Assembly (NCBI GenBank): GCA_020809705.1
Contig: CP085835.1
Span: 3,410,001-3,474,000 of the forward strand
DNA length: 64,000 nucleotides
Source: Calonectria ilicicola
Taxonomy: Eukaryota > Ascomycota > Sordariomycetes > Hypocreales > Nectriaceae
Reading direction: 5' to 3'
Below the pieces are notes generated by a model, which worked only from the letters and a program-made list of their open reading frames with translations, did no database searches and had not been told where the DNA came from. Positions 21,641-34,400 of this stretch are shown piece after piece; position 1 is the first letter of the stretch, and every line of letters begins with the position of its first letter. The translations under genes were made by a program, and so were the position numbers.

Positions 21641-23956
21641 TTACGCAATGTGTATAATGTGGGGTCCTTGCTGAGCTACATCATCAGCCAGCGCCTCTCC
21701 AGCCATCATGCCGTACACATAAGCCTCACCAACAAGTGCGTGGTATCCTGTCATTACCGATCTGCGCAGCAAATAAGGTGTCTGCCCTCCGTAAAGGATC
21801 GCCACCTCATCTCCTGCGCGTGCGTTCCACGGCGCGAGTCAAATATACCCCCGCTTTGTAACGAAAAGAGCCCTGTGGGCACATGCTCTATGGATCCGCC
21901 TCATATATGTACCATATTGTTTCTTGATTCTGCCGGGCTCTTTGGCGGACCATTTCAATGTCTCGCGGAAACCGGCTAAGGGAGGGTTCAACGGTCGTAG
22001 ACGGATGAAGTGTTCGAACATTTGGTTCTCTGCGCCCATGAAGTCAGAATTTGCCGTGGCGACCTCCCAGGTATTCAGGCCCTTTGAGCTAGGAACCTCC
22101 TTAGCCCAGCCGACCCGATCATACCAAGTTTCGATGTAGGCCCAGTCTTCGTCCGGTACAGCCCCGTCTCCAGCGTAATCTGCTATCATTGTCCGCCAGA
22201 GAGCACTGGCGCGGCCCCCAATGGACTTGTACGGACACGTCTCCACCTCGGCAGCACCCATTGCCTCCCAAGCTATTAGGGCATCGATGCCTTTTCTTGA
22301 CAGCGGAGGGATGTCATCTACCGGGTGCCAGGGCGTGGCGATTTGTAGTATCTCGTCAACTATGTGTCCGTCCAAAGAAAGAAGGTATGAATCTGAAGTC
22401 GAGTGCAAGTATGGCACGGTGTTGCCGGACGCCCAGTATTGACGTTGGGGATTCGCAAAATCAAGAAGTGGTTCAGGGTCCCATGGTGTACGGAACGCCC
22501 AGACAGGAGCCCACGACGGTAGTTTAGATAGTTCCTCTCTTAAAGCCTCCCTCTCTTGCCTAGCATTGGCTTCGTCGGAGGTCTCCTTCACCCCGTAAGC
22601 GACTGTTGCACGACCAACGTTGTCCCACTTCTTGGACCAGCCGGGCGGGAGAATTCGCTGTTGAGTGGAAGACCTCTCGGTGAGTTTCGGTGGCAGCCCT
22701 TCTAAGGGACTTTTTTCGTGGAGACCGCCGGTGGTATGGTCCCTGAAGGACGCTTTGCCACTAGCAACTCGCTCCCAGCCATCGGGAAGCCTGGCCCACG
22801 CCCGCCTCGGCTTCTTATCGGGGCCATCCACGACCAAAGCATGAATGTCGTGATACCGCGACTGGTCGATGAGGCTGTAGACCTGTGTTGCATGATTGGC
22901 AGCATGGACGCTCTGCCACTCCCGAGCACAGTGTAGGACAGCCAGTGACTCGGTTCCTTGAATGGTCTTTCGGGCAAACTGCTAGTATACCTTTGCAGTG
23001 GTGCTCGTGTAATCCGGCGCGATCCCCATGCTGGCAACGGAAGGCACAATTCCTAGAAATCCGTATATTCTGTCTCGCGGATTCGTGCATTCTAGAACGC
23101 GGAACCGATAGAGAATGTCGAATAGACTCATTTCGGTGGGCGACGACTGCCACTTCTCACGGTACTCTGACATGGTTCGATACAGGTCGTCCTTGAAGGC
23201 ATCCTTATCATCGACTGCGACACCGAACACTTCAAGTCTGTTCCACTTTCGCCGCTCGTAAAGTTGCCGAATGCTGTCCCAGCTTGCCGTCTCTTGCCCA
23301 CACATGATAACAATATTGCGCGCAAGCACGGCCTCTTGGATTATCCATGTGCGACGCCACCATGGCCGGTCGAGAAGCTCGCGGACTTCCCCAAATGTCT
23401 GCTCTTCCATAAGACTGCCTCTATTCACTGTACCAGCACCGGAGCCCAAGTTCTCAGTAAATGACAGCATTGTCTTACTGTGCTGCTTCTCGACCTTCCA
23501 TTGTCGCCACGAGGCTGAGAATACCTTGTTTTGGAGCTGCTTCATACCCACGGTGCCGCTGTCATTAAGTTGCCCGAGCCATACACACACTTGCTGGGCC
23601 TGTCCATATATCCATTGCATGAGGGGCACTTGCTCGCCCCGCTCAGCTAGGTCGTCCTGGTTGATGCATATTGCATCGACCCAAAGGCGCCTTTGCTTCC
23701 GCGGCAGTCGGAGTTGGCGCAATGCCTCTGCGGCGTTCTCTCGGACTTGGAACTTTTGCTTGTTCAATAGGATGGTATCCGGTTTCCCAACGTAGCCCCA
23801 CGTGTACGACAGTGCTTCGTATTGAGGGTTTTCTGACAAGCGCACTGTCTCCAAGTTGCAGATGATGTCGGCGTCGTGCTTCGAAGCTGGGTGGAGAATC
23901 AACAGCCTTATCTCGCCGTCGGCAGAGTTCACTGGTTGGTAGAGGGCTGTCGACAT
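21641..23956 (-). pseudogene. HET-domain protein gene broken by two in-frame stops
   Basis: One reading frame of 772 codons runs from MSTALYQPVN to a TAA at 21641, interrupted by TAG at codon 325 (22982-22984) and TGA at codon 706 (21839-21841). The first part is a textbook HET domain: YEALSYTWG, LWVDAICINQDD, QVCVWLG and PWWRRTWIIQEA. After the first stop the frame continues with the family's REWQSV-type segment and then two WW-like elements (LPDGWERV, LPPGWSKKW). A C-terminal block follows (ALFVTKRGYI, stop, LAPWNARAGDEVAILYGG). Conservation on both sides in the same frame argues for nonsense mutations rather than introns. A 78-base in-frame intron over the first stop can be drawn but would delete family-conserved residues. 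HET proteins trigger heterokaryon incompatibility and cell death. A truncated product of 324 residues retaining the HET domain could still be made. Confidence 0.85.
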
Positions 23957-25180
23957 GACTGCGAACCTCTTCAAGACAAGATATGCACAATACGAATAAG
24001 ATAATCTTTATGGACTTCCAAGACGCCGGTTCCGCTCATAGATGGACGCATTCTATACAGAGACAACCCACGAATCGGGCGCGAGAGGCAATTTGAAGCA
24101 CATCAGTCATGTGCCTTCACCACCTGTAAGCAATGAACCAAAGCTGGAGGAGCTGAGAGGTTAGTGTCAAGCCACATATCCATGGGGGTCTGTGCGCTGC
24201 AACTCGTTCAATAATGGACAACTGCGACAGAGATCACGCATGCCGTTGTAATGGTTGGGAATTTGGGATGGGAAGAACAAGGCCCTTGAACTTATGTGTA
24301 CCATGGTCTACCGTCACAGGAATGGGGACGGCATCATGACAAAAGCATTGGAGAGGCGCGTGGAAGCTGGGCGAAATAACCAAAGGCGATAAGTAAATCT
24401 GGAACCAGAGATGGAGAGAGAAAACTACCCGTGGTTGGGTGGCGCCGGGATTAGGAAAGTTGACTTGGAGTTTTTCGGCGGAGAATTCCTAGGATAGAAA
24501 AAGAAATGAGGGGACTTAAATAGAGTTCTTTGTAACAATTAACTAGCCAGCGACCCGACGTTTGTAAAGTACCAACCTGCGCTCTTCTGTGTTTCAACCT
24601 TCAGTCGCTGGAGTCGAGATTAGTCAGTGCTGCTATCGATAACACCATTTGCAGTGATCGCACCGCCCACAATTGCACTTTGAAGTGCGCTAGAGGGAAC
24701 ACTAGTATCAAGCATGGATTGAATGATGAAATGGTGTGCTTTCCTGATGTTGTTCTAGTCTTTGACCCTTGGCGTGGGGTTACGCGATACGCTGAAAATT
24801 GTGGTGGACCCTCCTGCAACCGGATTACGCAGTGGAGCATCGGTCTAGACCTCTTTGAGTTGCTTAATAAGAAGATGTTATCGTCTTTGATGGCTTTTGG
24901 GCAAAGTCGAGGTGGAGACACCACAAGCATCAAACCACCATGAAGAAATTGGGAGCTACATGGCCGGAGTTACAGGATTTAAAAGCGAGTCCCAACCGTT
25001 CGGTTCCAAACTCCGGAGACTATGTTCAGGGGCCATTACCTAGTGAGCAATCCGATTGAGCCGATACCAGCTCCGAGTCAAGTATATAATAAACGATAAT
25101 ATCCCAAGTGCATTGGTGTCTCTTTATTCAAACGTTCAAACTGACTATCTCACTCCATACCCATTTACTAAGAAACCAAA
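23957..25180. other. Divergent intergenic region
   Basis: Lies between the minus-strand HET pseudogene and the plus-strand aldo/keto reductase and should contain both promoters. A TATA-like AAGTATATAATAAACG occurs at about 25079-25094, roughly 95 bases before the reductase start. No gene supported. Confidence 0.45.
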
Positions 25181-26465
25181 ATGGTCAAAACACTGCCCTT
25201 TCGCGATATCCAGGTTCCATCTCCCGGCTTCGGTGCTATGGGCATCAGTCATGGGATGGGAACCACCCTCTCATTTGACGAGGCTGAGCCTGTACTACTA
25301 AAGGCAATTGAGCTTGGATGTACATTTTGGGATACTGCTGTAAGCTACAAACCCACACCCATCGGTTCCATCACACTTAATCAGTTTCTTGTTAGGTTGC
25401 CTATGGGGCCGGCATCAACGAAAAGATCCTCGGAGACTTCATCAGGAAGCACAACGTCCGTGACAAAATTTTCCGTGAGTTGTATTGAAAAGAAAATAAT
25501 AGTTTTAATATGCTCATGCAAGATTCCACGTATAGTTGCTTCCAAGTGCGGGTTCGACGTATTCAGTGGCGCCCGCAAAGTCGACAATTCTCCTGCTCAT
25601 ATCAAGGAATACATTGAGGGTACCATTGAGCGGCTTGGGTTCACACCCGATCTCTACTATCTTCACCGAATTGACCCAAGTACGTTGCATTTTATAGACA
25701 ATGTCAACAATACAAAGCATTGACATTGGGGCCACAGATACTCCTCTCCAAGAATCAATTCCAGCCCTGGACGAAATTCGAAAGGCTGGAAAGACTAAGT
25801 ATATTGGCCTCTCTGAGTGCTCGGCTACGACTCTCTGTACTGCAAATTCAAGTAATTTCTCTCCATTATTGGAACTTAGAGTCTCCACTGACAAAAATGT
25901 ACTTTAGTTGCAAAGATCGATGCCATTCAAGCAGAGTACTCTGCCTTCGAAACTCTTCATGAGACAAACGGCGTGGTCGATACGGCCAAAGAATTAGGGA
26001 TCGCATTTGTTGCTTTCAGCCCACTTGGCCATGGGTGGCTGGTTGATGATTTCCAGTACAATAGTCCGGATGATTTCGACCCGAGTGATTTCCGACGAAC
26101 GGGTGAGTCAAATGAATGACTTGAAGAATAACGTATCAGTACAGAGAGTAACTAACTACATCGTTTTAGTGCCCAAGTTCCAGGGGGAGAACTTTTATAA
26201 GAACAAGGCTATTGTTGAAGCGCTGCGGAAATTCGCTACCCAACGAGGCTGCACCCTGGCCCAGCTTGCACTAGCTTGGGTTGCCTCTCAAGGAATGATT
26301 GCCATTCCCGGAACCACGAAGGTTGGGAGATTGGAGGAGAATTGGAAATCAAGGGAAATTGATTTGACAGAAGAAGAGCGAGCAGATCTCCGAGCAATCA
26401 TTGAGTCCAACAAACCTGAAGGGGCTAGATATTCTGCAATGCATCAGTCCCTGGTTGGGAAATAG
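25181..26465 (+). CDS. Aldo/keto reductase
   Basis: Six exons (25181-25339, 25396-25474, 25536-25679, 25738-25851, 25908-26102, 26170-26465) give 328 residues; all five introns are 56-67 bases with GT...AG ends and compatible phases. The catalytic tetrad is present: Asp51 (WDTA), Tyr56 (AYG), Lys83 (ASKCG) and His123 (YYLHRID). [27 protein letters not shown] and [13 protein letters not shown] are the conserved barrel strands and NADP-binding loops. The pattern is closest to the AKR group of fungal and bacterial YakC/pyridoxal-reductase-like enzymes. It would reduce an aldehyde or ketone with NADPH in the cytosol. It is convergent with a flavin monooxygenase 957 bases away; a joint pathway is possible but unproven. 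Confidence 0.92.
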
Positions 26466-27421
26466 ATGCGCTCAACACATTCAAACGAGAGCAAATAGAG
26501 AAAATCCATTTCGAATACCAATTTCCTAGATTTTAAGGGAAAGCATAGGATCACATGGGATGATAACCCGCGTCAATGATTGCTTTTGAATGACTCGGCT
26601 ATGAGTGACATGGAGGGGGCTGAGAAGGTCTTGGACAGTGATGTTTATCTATAATTGATCTCTATTCATTCATTAGTACGTATGGTTCTCTTGAAAACAG
26701 ATTAGCGGAGCACACATGACAAACCTGAGTTCTTTAAACCCATACCAATACAACACTCACGAATAGCATGTAGCATACAATACAATCCTTGAAAGATTGT
26801 ACCCCCTCTAATTTTCCTCGCCATTCCCCAAGGACTACTGCAAGAAGAAGTAAAAATTCAACAAATAATTTAGGTATATAAATTTATTATTTACTTATTT
26901 AGTTATTTCTTCGCAATCGTTTTTTGGGTTTTGAAATGCCCGAGGCGAAGATGTCAAACTGGGACCATCTTCCGGCTGCTGGATTGCAGAACCTGTGGGG
27001 GCTGGGCCAAACGCGATTAAATTCTTCTCTAATCTCACCCAAATAGCTTTTACCATCTTCCTCGGTTGAGCGGAGCCCGCATATTGCCATTTCACGAAAC
27101 TGACTCCTAAATCAAGAAGAGTAGCTGGGCATGAGCACTCCGTTTCCTATAAGTCACTTGATGTCAATTTTCTGGCTATTATGAATGTCAAGGCCGAATA
27201 CAGGAAGGAGAAGACTGAAGACATAAATGTTACTATTCTAATAAAAATCTAAAAGTTATTTCTATAGTGACGAGATCTAAAACGGATACACACTACAAAT
27301 ATCAGAACTAACCAGCTCAAAGCACCCTCTACAACCAGAAGAAGCATCCTAAGCCTCACTATTGCAATTGAAAAATCGAACCACTACACCTCCTTCCCAT
27401 TTGTGATATCCCTCATGAAGC
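26466..27421. other. Convergent intergenic region
   Basis: Between the 3' ends of the reductase and the monooxygenase. A short minus-strand frame at about 26899-27090 encodes a basic 60-residue peptide with no family resemblance and no promoter features; not called. AT-rich 26850-26910. Confidence 0.45.
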
Positions 27422-28969
27422 CTATTTGATATACTCCAAGCCGGTGTTGATATCCCCCCATCTTACCGCAAACATGTCAGTAAAATAATTCTCCCTGCGT
27501 GCCCAAACTCCCTTTCCAGATTTCGGAAATTGAGATAGACCAGCCTTGACGTATGTTGATGTGACAAATGGAACTTCTTCAATCATTCCCTCGGAACTCT
27601 CCATCCGTGGCACAACGGTATGTGCGCCCTTCTTGCTCATGACGCGAAACAATCGGATCAACAATTGTGCAGCCACTTCTGCGGCCAATGTATGTGACGC
27701 ATTGTAGTAGGCCTTTACGAAAAGTAAGTTTGGCACGTCTTGAATCAATGCATCTCTCCAATAGAACTTGGCAGAAAGGTCGACTGGAACTCCATCCACA
27801 GATAAACGAATACCGCCGTCGGGCCTCATCTTCAACCCCGTAGCGGTAACAATAATATCAGGTTTCGATACTTCTCCCGAATCAAAATGTATCTCAGTGT
27901 CAGTAACAGCCTTGATTGTGTCCGTAATGACACTAGCCTTGCCAGAACGCAACGTTGCAAAGAAATCGCCATCTGGGCAGACGCCAAGCCGCTGCTTCCA
28001 CGGATTATAGCGCGGATTGAAATGTGGGTTCCAAGGTATACTCTGTGGAAGTTGCTTCACCACATCTTTGATAAGAGCAGCTCTGGCAGTATATGGGAAT
28101 AGGACTGTATAATAGAATTGGGCGGTGACCATTGCGGACCACCGCCATCTGTTTATCTTGTGTGCCATTTTAGATGAAAGCAACTTGCGCAAGAAATTTC
28201 CAACCGAATCCACAGCAGGGGATGATAAGAAATAAGTTGGACTCCGTTGCACCATAGTAACGTGCTTTGCGGCATCAGCCATTGCAGGCAACAGCGTAAT
28301 TGCAGTAGCTCCACTTCCAATAATCGCAACCGTTTTCTGAGAGTAGTCAAGATTTTTTGGCCAGAATTGTGGGTGCACAACAGGTCCTGTAAAAGATTTG
28401 ATTCCAGGGATATTGGTCGTAAGTGCTGTGTCGTGGTCATAGTAACCAGTGCCCAGAACAACGAATCGAGCGTTATATGCTTTAGATGTTGTACCATCTA
28501 CACAGACATTTATGCACCATCTAAAGGTCTTTGATTGCCAGTCCATAGATACAACTCGGTGGTTGAAGTAGATCTTTTCATTGATTTTGTGGAGAGCTGC
28601 AGAGCTCTGCATATAATTGAGGAGGTCCCCACCGCTCAGAACCTGTTTGGGGTTGTCGATGGGGTTCCATGGAAATGCATACGTATTGATGTCAGAGTCT
28701 GTTCTTATGCCCGGATAGCGGAATACGTCCCAGGTTCCTCCAATGGAACCTCGGGCTTCCAGGATAGCATATGTTATTCCATTTGGAAAATCTTTCTGAA
28801 TATGATATGCTGTGTTTATTCCTGACATCCCCGCCCCAATGACGAGGATATCAACTTCAAGGTGGCTTGAATTGATGCAAGACATCGCAAAATTGGCTAA
28901 TAGCGAAAGAAAATTAGTTGATGATGTTTGACTCTCGAGAAATAAACTGCGAAAGAAGCAGGAACTCAT
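27422..28969 (-). CDS. Flavin-containing monooxygenase of Baeyer-Villiger type
   Basis: A single exon of 515 residues. An FAD-binding GAGMSG (45-50) opens the first Rossmann fold, followed by the family block GGTWDVFRYPGIRTDSD (78-94). The Baeyer-Villiger fingerprint FxGxxxHxxxWP is exact (FTGPVVHPQFWP, 193-204), and GSGATA (218-223) opens the NADPH-binding fold. These identify a class B flavoprotein that inserts oxygen into ketones or oxidises soft nucleophiles using NADPH and O2. A second Met at residue 29 (MSCINSSHLEVD) begins just before the Rossmann strand and is the more usual start for the family; the extra 28 residues are polar/hydrophobic and may be leader. The substrate cannot be predicted. 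It is convergent with the aldo/keto reductase. Confidence 0.9.
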   Translation of the reverse strand: MSSCFFRSLFLESQTSSTNFLSLLANFAMSCINSSHLEVDILVIGAGMSGINTAYHIQKDFPNGITYAILEARGSIGGTWDVFRYPGIRTDSDINTYAFPWNPIDNPKQVLSGGDLLNYMQSSAALHKINEKIYFNHRVVSMDWQSKTFRWCINVCVDGTTSKAYNARFVVLGTGYYDHDTALTTNIPGIKSFTGPVVHPQFWPKNLDYSQKTVAIIGSGATAITLLPAMADAAKHVTMVQRSPTYFLSSPAVDSVGNFLRKLLSSKMAHKINRWRWSAMVTAQFYYTVLFPYTARAALIKDVVKQLPQSIPWNPHFNPRYNPWKQRLGVCPDGDFFATLRSGKASVITDTIKAVTDTEIHFDSGEVSKPDIIVTATGLKMRPDGGIRLSVDGVPVDLSAKFYWRDALIQDVPNLLFVKAYYNASHTLAAEVAAQLLIRLFRVMSKKGAHTVVPRMESSEGMIEEVPFVTSTYVKAGLSQFPKSGKGVWARRENYFTDMFAVRWGDINTGLEYIK

Positions 28970-31417
28970 CAGACCCTATAAATCTTCCCAGGAGATGAGC
29001 CCGTATGTATGTTAAAGTCAGACTTGGTTTCGCAAATGTTTGTGATCTGGTCACTTTTGCAGAGGCCCGGGGTATCCGAGACACCAGGTAGTTGCAATGA
29101 TTTGGTGACATTCTACCACAAACAAATAAGTCACCTAAGACATAGAATGCATCTGATTTTATGAGATTAACCCTGTATTATCATGAGCCATGGTGTTGTG
29201 ATAAGACTGAAACTCGTCATGCGAGTTCCGATTGTCACCACTTTCCAACCCATGATGACAATTGTGGGAAGGCTTGGTATCATGATCCAAATAAATTTCT
29301 GTTTGTGGAATGCTCCGATAAAAATGACCTGGCAGAAAACTTGCTCACGCTTACACCCAGGTTAGACGGGATATTATCCCAATCCGACATATGTCTCCGG
29401 CAGTCACATGCTTATCCATCATCACATTTTGACCAAATCTAATTATCAAAAAAATAAATGATCATTTGCAAAACAGAGACGATCACTTGAGATGAATCAT
29501 GTGCCTTATCTGGAATACTTTGGGTTGGAGACAGTGATCGGAACTTACGAATGACGGCCGAGTTAAGCTCATATAGGTCCAAGACATTATATATATGGTT
29601 CTCCCTTTTTTTAGGACCCATTGCATTTGATTTGATAATCGAGCGTATGGTTAGTCCTGCACCGAGAAATATTCTTTTACCCAGTTATGATTGGTTTTAT
29701 GGCAACTTGACGATCCGGTGAGCCACCACAGACTCATCAAGCATAACATCGGAAGTTAGTAAATCCTGTGAATTATGCAAAATTATTGCGATATAGAAGA
29801 CGAGTAGTAAATATATCTCATTAAACATAGACGTGATAGAATCGTAATATAGGACACATGGCTTGGTGTTGGTTAGTCATGATGCAAATAAAGCGTTGAA
29901 TAAGAAAGATGTTTGTCAAAACCGACTTTTGGCCATTAAAAATAGGATTCACTTTCATTAATTAAATTGTGCGGATAAACTTCAAAACTCCTGGTTTCGG
30001 GGTGCATGTATTTTGGTGTAGTCATGCGGACAATTAGCCGTGAACTTAGTTTACCTTTAGTTCATTATCCTAATTACCTATAACAAAAAACTGCAAAAGC
30101 TTTCCTTGAACAATATTCATGGCCTGTTCTTATCCAGCCAAGCCCCTGCTCAGCAGCTTACCCTGGTACTCAATAAGCGAGTCGCCAAGCAATCTCACAA
30201 ATGAGTGCGGAGTAACCTAATACAGATGGAGGTCTCGTGATACACCCATGTGGATTCGTTAATAGTGGCTTGACGTCGGAGCTCTCATTTCCAGACTACC
30301 TCTTCATGTACAGATTTCAGGTCATCGGATCTCGGCCCTGGGCTATGTACCTTGACCGCCCGCAATCACAGCACATGTGCCTGCATTAGCTTGAGAAACA
30401 AAGCTGTTGGCAGATGTAAATTCAACATCACAAATATCGGTCAGATTAGTCAGAGCATGGTGCATCAAATTGGGGGTTTTGATTTTCGTCATGTTTGTCT
30501 CAAGATACGCCATAAACTGTTTTAAGCGTTCCCATAATGTAGCTTGCTACTCTGAACCGTGATAAAGAAAAGGCGAGAGCATATCTGGACGTGGGGTAAG
30601 TTTCCCCATGCTCAATTAAATTTGAAACCGCTGACTGCATCAACTCTCGTATGAACATGCGCCCTATGTAGTGTAACTCTCCAGATCTAGTTGGTCATAA
30701 AAGTGTGATAAAGAATGTACATCATAAATTCAAGAATATTATTTGTATAATGGCGGAAGTTTTGCTGCTGATGTGATAAACGCGAGCTTCCCGGAATATT
30801 CATTTCCTGCTAACTCTAGGGGTACCTATGATGCTGCGTGGCAATATGAAGATGGGCAATTTCATTGCTTCCTCACCACATTCCCCTCCCATGCAGGTTC
30901 AGATGCATGTTTCTTGCATCGGCTTCCAATGATCGGGGTCACACGAAAAAGGCAATTCCGTGGGGGGCAGCTATCCTCGACATGCCGCTCATTCATTTGC
31001 TTGTTAAGTGGTTGAGCGCGATGTAAAAGGGTATGCTAATATACTAGAAGTGTACGAAGAGGACTGTACACACTCTACCAGCGATTGAAGCAAATTGGGC
31101 TGTCAAAATAATTTTCCTTTCTCCAATACCGAATTTTTGCCTGTTCTTGCAGCGCATCAATTAGCAACTTAGATACGAATTTGCTTTATAATGATTTACA
31201 TATCCCACTCTTATTCAGAGAGCATGATAGAAGCATAGTGATTTATCTGTTAAACAAGAAATCATGAGATGAATTAACCAATCACATCAGATCTCTCACA
31301 CGGATATTCCCAATATTTGCACTCCGTATGAGTGAAGTGTTAACTTCACCAGGCGCAAAGGGATTGTGAAAAGATCATTCTGGTTGGGAAAAGTGGGAAA
31401 AGATGACGATTTACTTG
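28970..31417. other. Long AT-rich intergenic region
   Basis: About 2.4 kb between the monooxygenase start and the NLR stop (both minus strand). It is AT-rich with dense stops in all frames. Short frames (29161-29442, 30743-31015) show no motif, signal peptide or splice partner. No terminal repeats or transposase remnants were recognised, though decayed elements would be hard to see. Confidence 0.45.
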
Positions 31418-34400
31418 CTAGATATTACTCTTATTTACCCAATCATCACAATACATCTCCACAACTTTGCTATATTCATCATCCAGTCTTCTGGCTAATG
31501 AGAGCGGGCTGATGCCATTCGCGTCTTTTGCTTTTACATCAACCCTGCCTGTTCCAAGCAAGACCTTCATGCTTCGCAGAGCTCTATATTTTAGAATGTC
31601 AAACCCTGCGTGATGTAAGACATAACGTAGAGGAGTCTTTCCGTAAATATCTCGTTCATCCGGGTTTACCTGGTCAGTATTACAGAGAAATCCGATAGCC
31701 TCCACCCACAGGCCGCTGGCAGCCCAAGAGAGCGGAGTCCTACCGTTCTTGTCTTTAGATTCGGGATCAACTTTGCAATTCTCTAATAAAAACTTCAAAA
31801 TTGTATCTCGACCTATACTGGCAGCCCATGAGAATGGAGTCCTGCCGTCCTTATCTTTAGATTCAGGGTCAACTTTGCAATTCTCTAATAGAAACTTGAT
31901 AATTGTTTCTTGACCTCGAAGAGCAGCCCATGAGAATGGAGCTCGCCCACCAGCATCTCTTGATTCAGGGTCAACCTTGCAAGTTTCGAAGAGAAATTGG
32001 ACAATTTGTATATAACCCTGCCTAGAAGCATATAGAAATGGAGTTCGACTATCTTTGTCTGCCAATTCAGGGTTAACTTTACAAGTTTGAAAGAGAAATT
32101 GGGCAATTTGTATATGGTTCTTCTCAACAGCATATGAGAATGGAGTTCGACCATCTTTATCTGCTAAATCAGGATCAACTTTGCAAGTTTCAAAGAGAAA
32201 TTGGGCAATTTCTATATGGCCATATCTGATAGCATAAAGAAAGGGGGTAATGCCGAAGCCATCCTTTAATTCCGGGTTGACCTTTCCAGTTTCCGCTAGG
32301 AGCTGAGCAATTTCTGCATGGCTTTGCTTAGCAGCAAGGGTTATTGGTGTCCAGACGAACCTGTGGTTCGAACCAAGGCCAACTTCATAATTTTCTAAAA
32401 GCAGCTTGAGAAGGTCTTTGTGTCCATACTTACACACAAGACACAATAGATTTAGCTTATGATGTTCATATGCTAAGTCTATTGATACATGCCCTCTTTT
32501 AATTAAAACAAGTATCAATTGTTCAAAGTTGCCATGTTCAACCAAATACCAGATTACAGGTTTCTTGTTTGAGAATTTAAAACTTGCCTCAGTAAAACCA
32601 AAAGTGCGGTATTCGATGTTTTTCCTCCGATAGGTGTAAATATTTTGGACTCGAGAGGGTCGCTGCGAGGAAGATACGAGATCGAGAGCCTCTTCAATTG
32701 CGACGATGGCTTCAACGTTATTATTGACCATAGCGGCGAGGAGAGGGCAGCCAAATTGTTCTACTCCTACTTCAACGCAAGATGGTGCTAATGAAGAGGA
32801 TTTGATAAGCTCAGCATAATTTTCCTGTGCTAATATGTATAGCAACCTCGTGCCTGGTTGGTATTGGCGTGTTTGATGCTGTTGCATATAATTGCGCAAT
32901 TTTATCCACTTCTCAGCATCAAAGGTAGATACAAATTCCCTTTGAGATATGCCATGGCCAGCTGCTCTATCTGCATGAAAGAGTTGCTCGAATATGGCAT
33001 ATTCCAAGAAGGGATGCTCTGCGTTGGTTTCCCAACGGTGTGCTTTGGTTGATACCTTGAGGTCCACAAGCGAAAGCATTTTATCGCTGTATCGTCTGCA
33101 ACATGATTTTAATTGTTCGTGGCTTTTTCCTTCAAAATTATGTCCCAATTCAGGCCATATCTTCCTTATTCCATTGTCTTTTAACAGGAAATCTCGGACG
33201 GACTCGTGGATGAATTGCACTGTCGAGACTTGGGACTTCGTAATTTCGGTAAGTCCCTTGGAGGAAGAAAGTAAAAAGCGCTCCACGTCTTCTTTGAATG
33301 ACTCCTCATACCCAGGTGTATCCTCCGATGGATCAGTTCCTGCGAGGATAGCATAATATAGTTGTCCAGGAGCCATTGGGCTTCTTGCAAAAAGAACCCA
33401 CTGTATACAAAGAAGCAATTCATCCTTGTTGTGGCTATCGCGAGTGAGAATGTCTTGAAAAAGCTCATGTAAATCTGCTGGGATTTCTTGGAGTCGTTTG
33501 CGAAGCTCACGGATTCGACCACGATCAAATTCCTTCTTCAAAATATCCACAACCAGAATCACCCACATGAAAATTCCAGATGACTTTTCTTGTATCTCAA
33601 CTCGTAGCGCCTCTGCAAGTTTACTGCATCCTATTTTCAATTCGCTTCCAATATAATCGGTGATATCTTGGTTGTGACCTTCCTGTCCGTCCAGGATGAG
33701 CTCAAGACCATGATTCATCGTAATATGAGGATAATGGCGACTAGAAAAGCAAATAGATAGGTTGACTCTGGTCGATATGGAATCCTCTCCAATAGACTCA
33801 AAAAAGGATATCATATTCCTAATCTGATCTTCATCACACTCATCCAGGGCATCTATGTAACAAGTTACAGGCGAGCCCTGCAAACTTTGTATGACTTGTT
33901 CGAAGATTTCTTTGAGAAGTTCAATATTCCATTGATTGCCAGCCGTGATGTAGGCCCCACGCGAGTCCAAGACATGTTGTTGATCGGGGAACATTTCGAA
34001 AATCTGTACCAAGAGTGATCTATACATTCCAATAGTGGATTTTTCAAGATCATCTCCTCTTGCGTTAAAGAAGAAATTTATGATCTTATCCTTATTTTTA
34101 GATCTTTGGGCGTTTTGGAGCGCAAATTTCATCAAGGTTGACTTCCCAGTCCCTGGTTTTCCTTTGATCCACAAAAAGCCTCGGTGCTGTTGGAACTTTG
34201 CTGGGTCTAACCATTCAAGATACTGGTCATTTTTGAGGAGCCATTTGCAGGTTTTGGAATGTGCCTTCTTGATGGTATAGCGTCTGGCATCAATTTGATC
34301 AAACCTCAATGAATCCAGCAGAGCTTCTCTTTGTTCGGGAGACAGGTTGGGACGAGGGGGATCTTGGGTATTTGACACCACATCCACTACGTGATGGTTA

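Noticed and set aside
22905..22990. A 78-base in-frame intron that would remove the first HET stop
   Set aside because: GT...CAG ends exist and phase is kept, but it would delete residues of a family-conserved segment and the branch site is weak. A nonsense codon is simpler.
24601..24943. Overlapping frames on both strands near 24.7 kb
   Set aside because: They shadow each other, with no conserved motif and no splice sites that extend either.
25181..28969. Reductase plus monooxygenase as a biosynthetic cluster
   Set aside because: Only two convergent redox genes, with no synthase, transporter or regulator beside them; kept as independent genes.
29161..29442. 93-codon Cys/His-containing frame
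   Set aside because: Looks superficially like a small Cys-rich protein but has no signal peptide, irregular Cys spacing and sits in stop-rich AT DNA.
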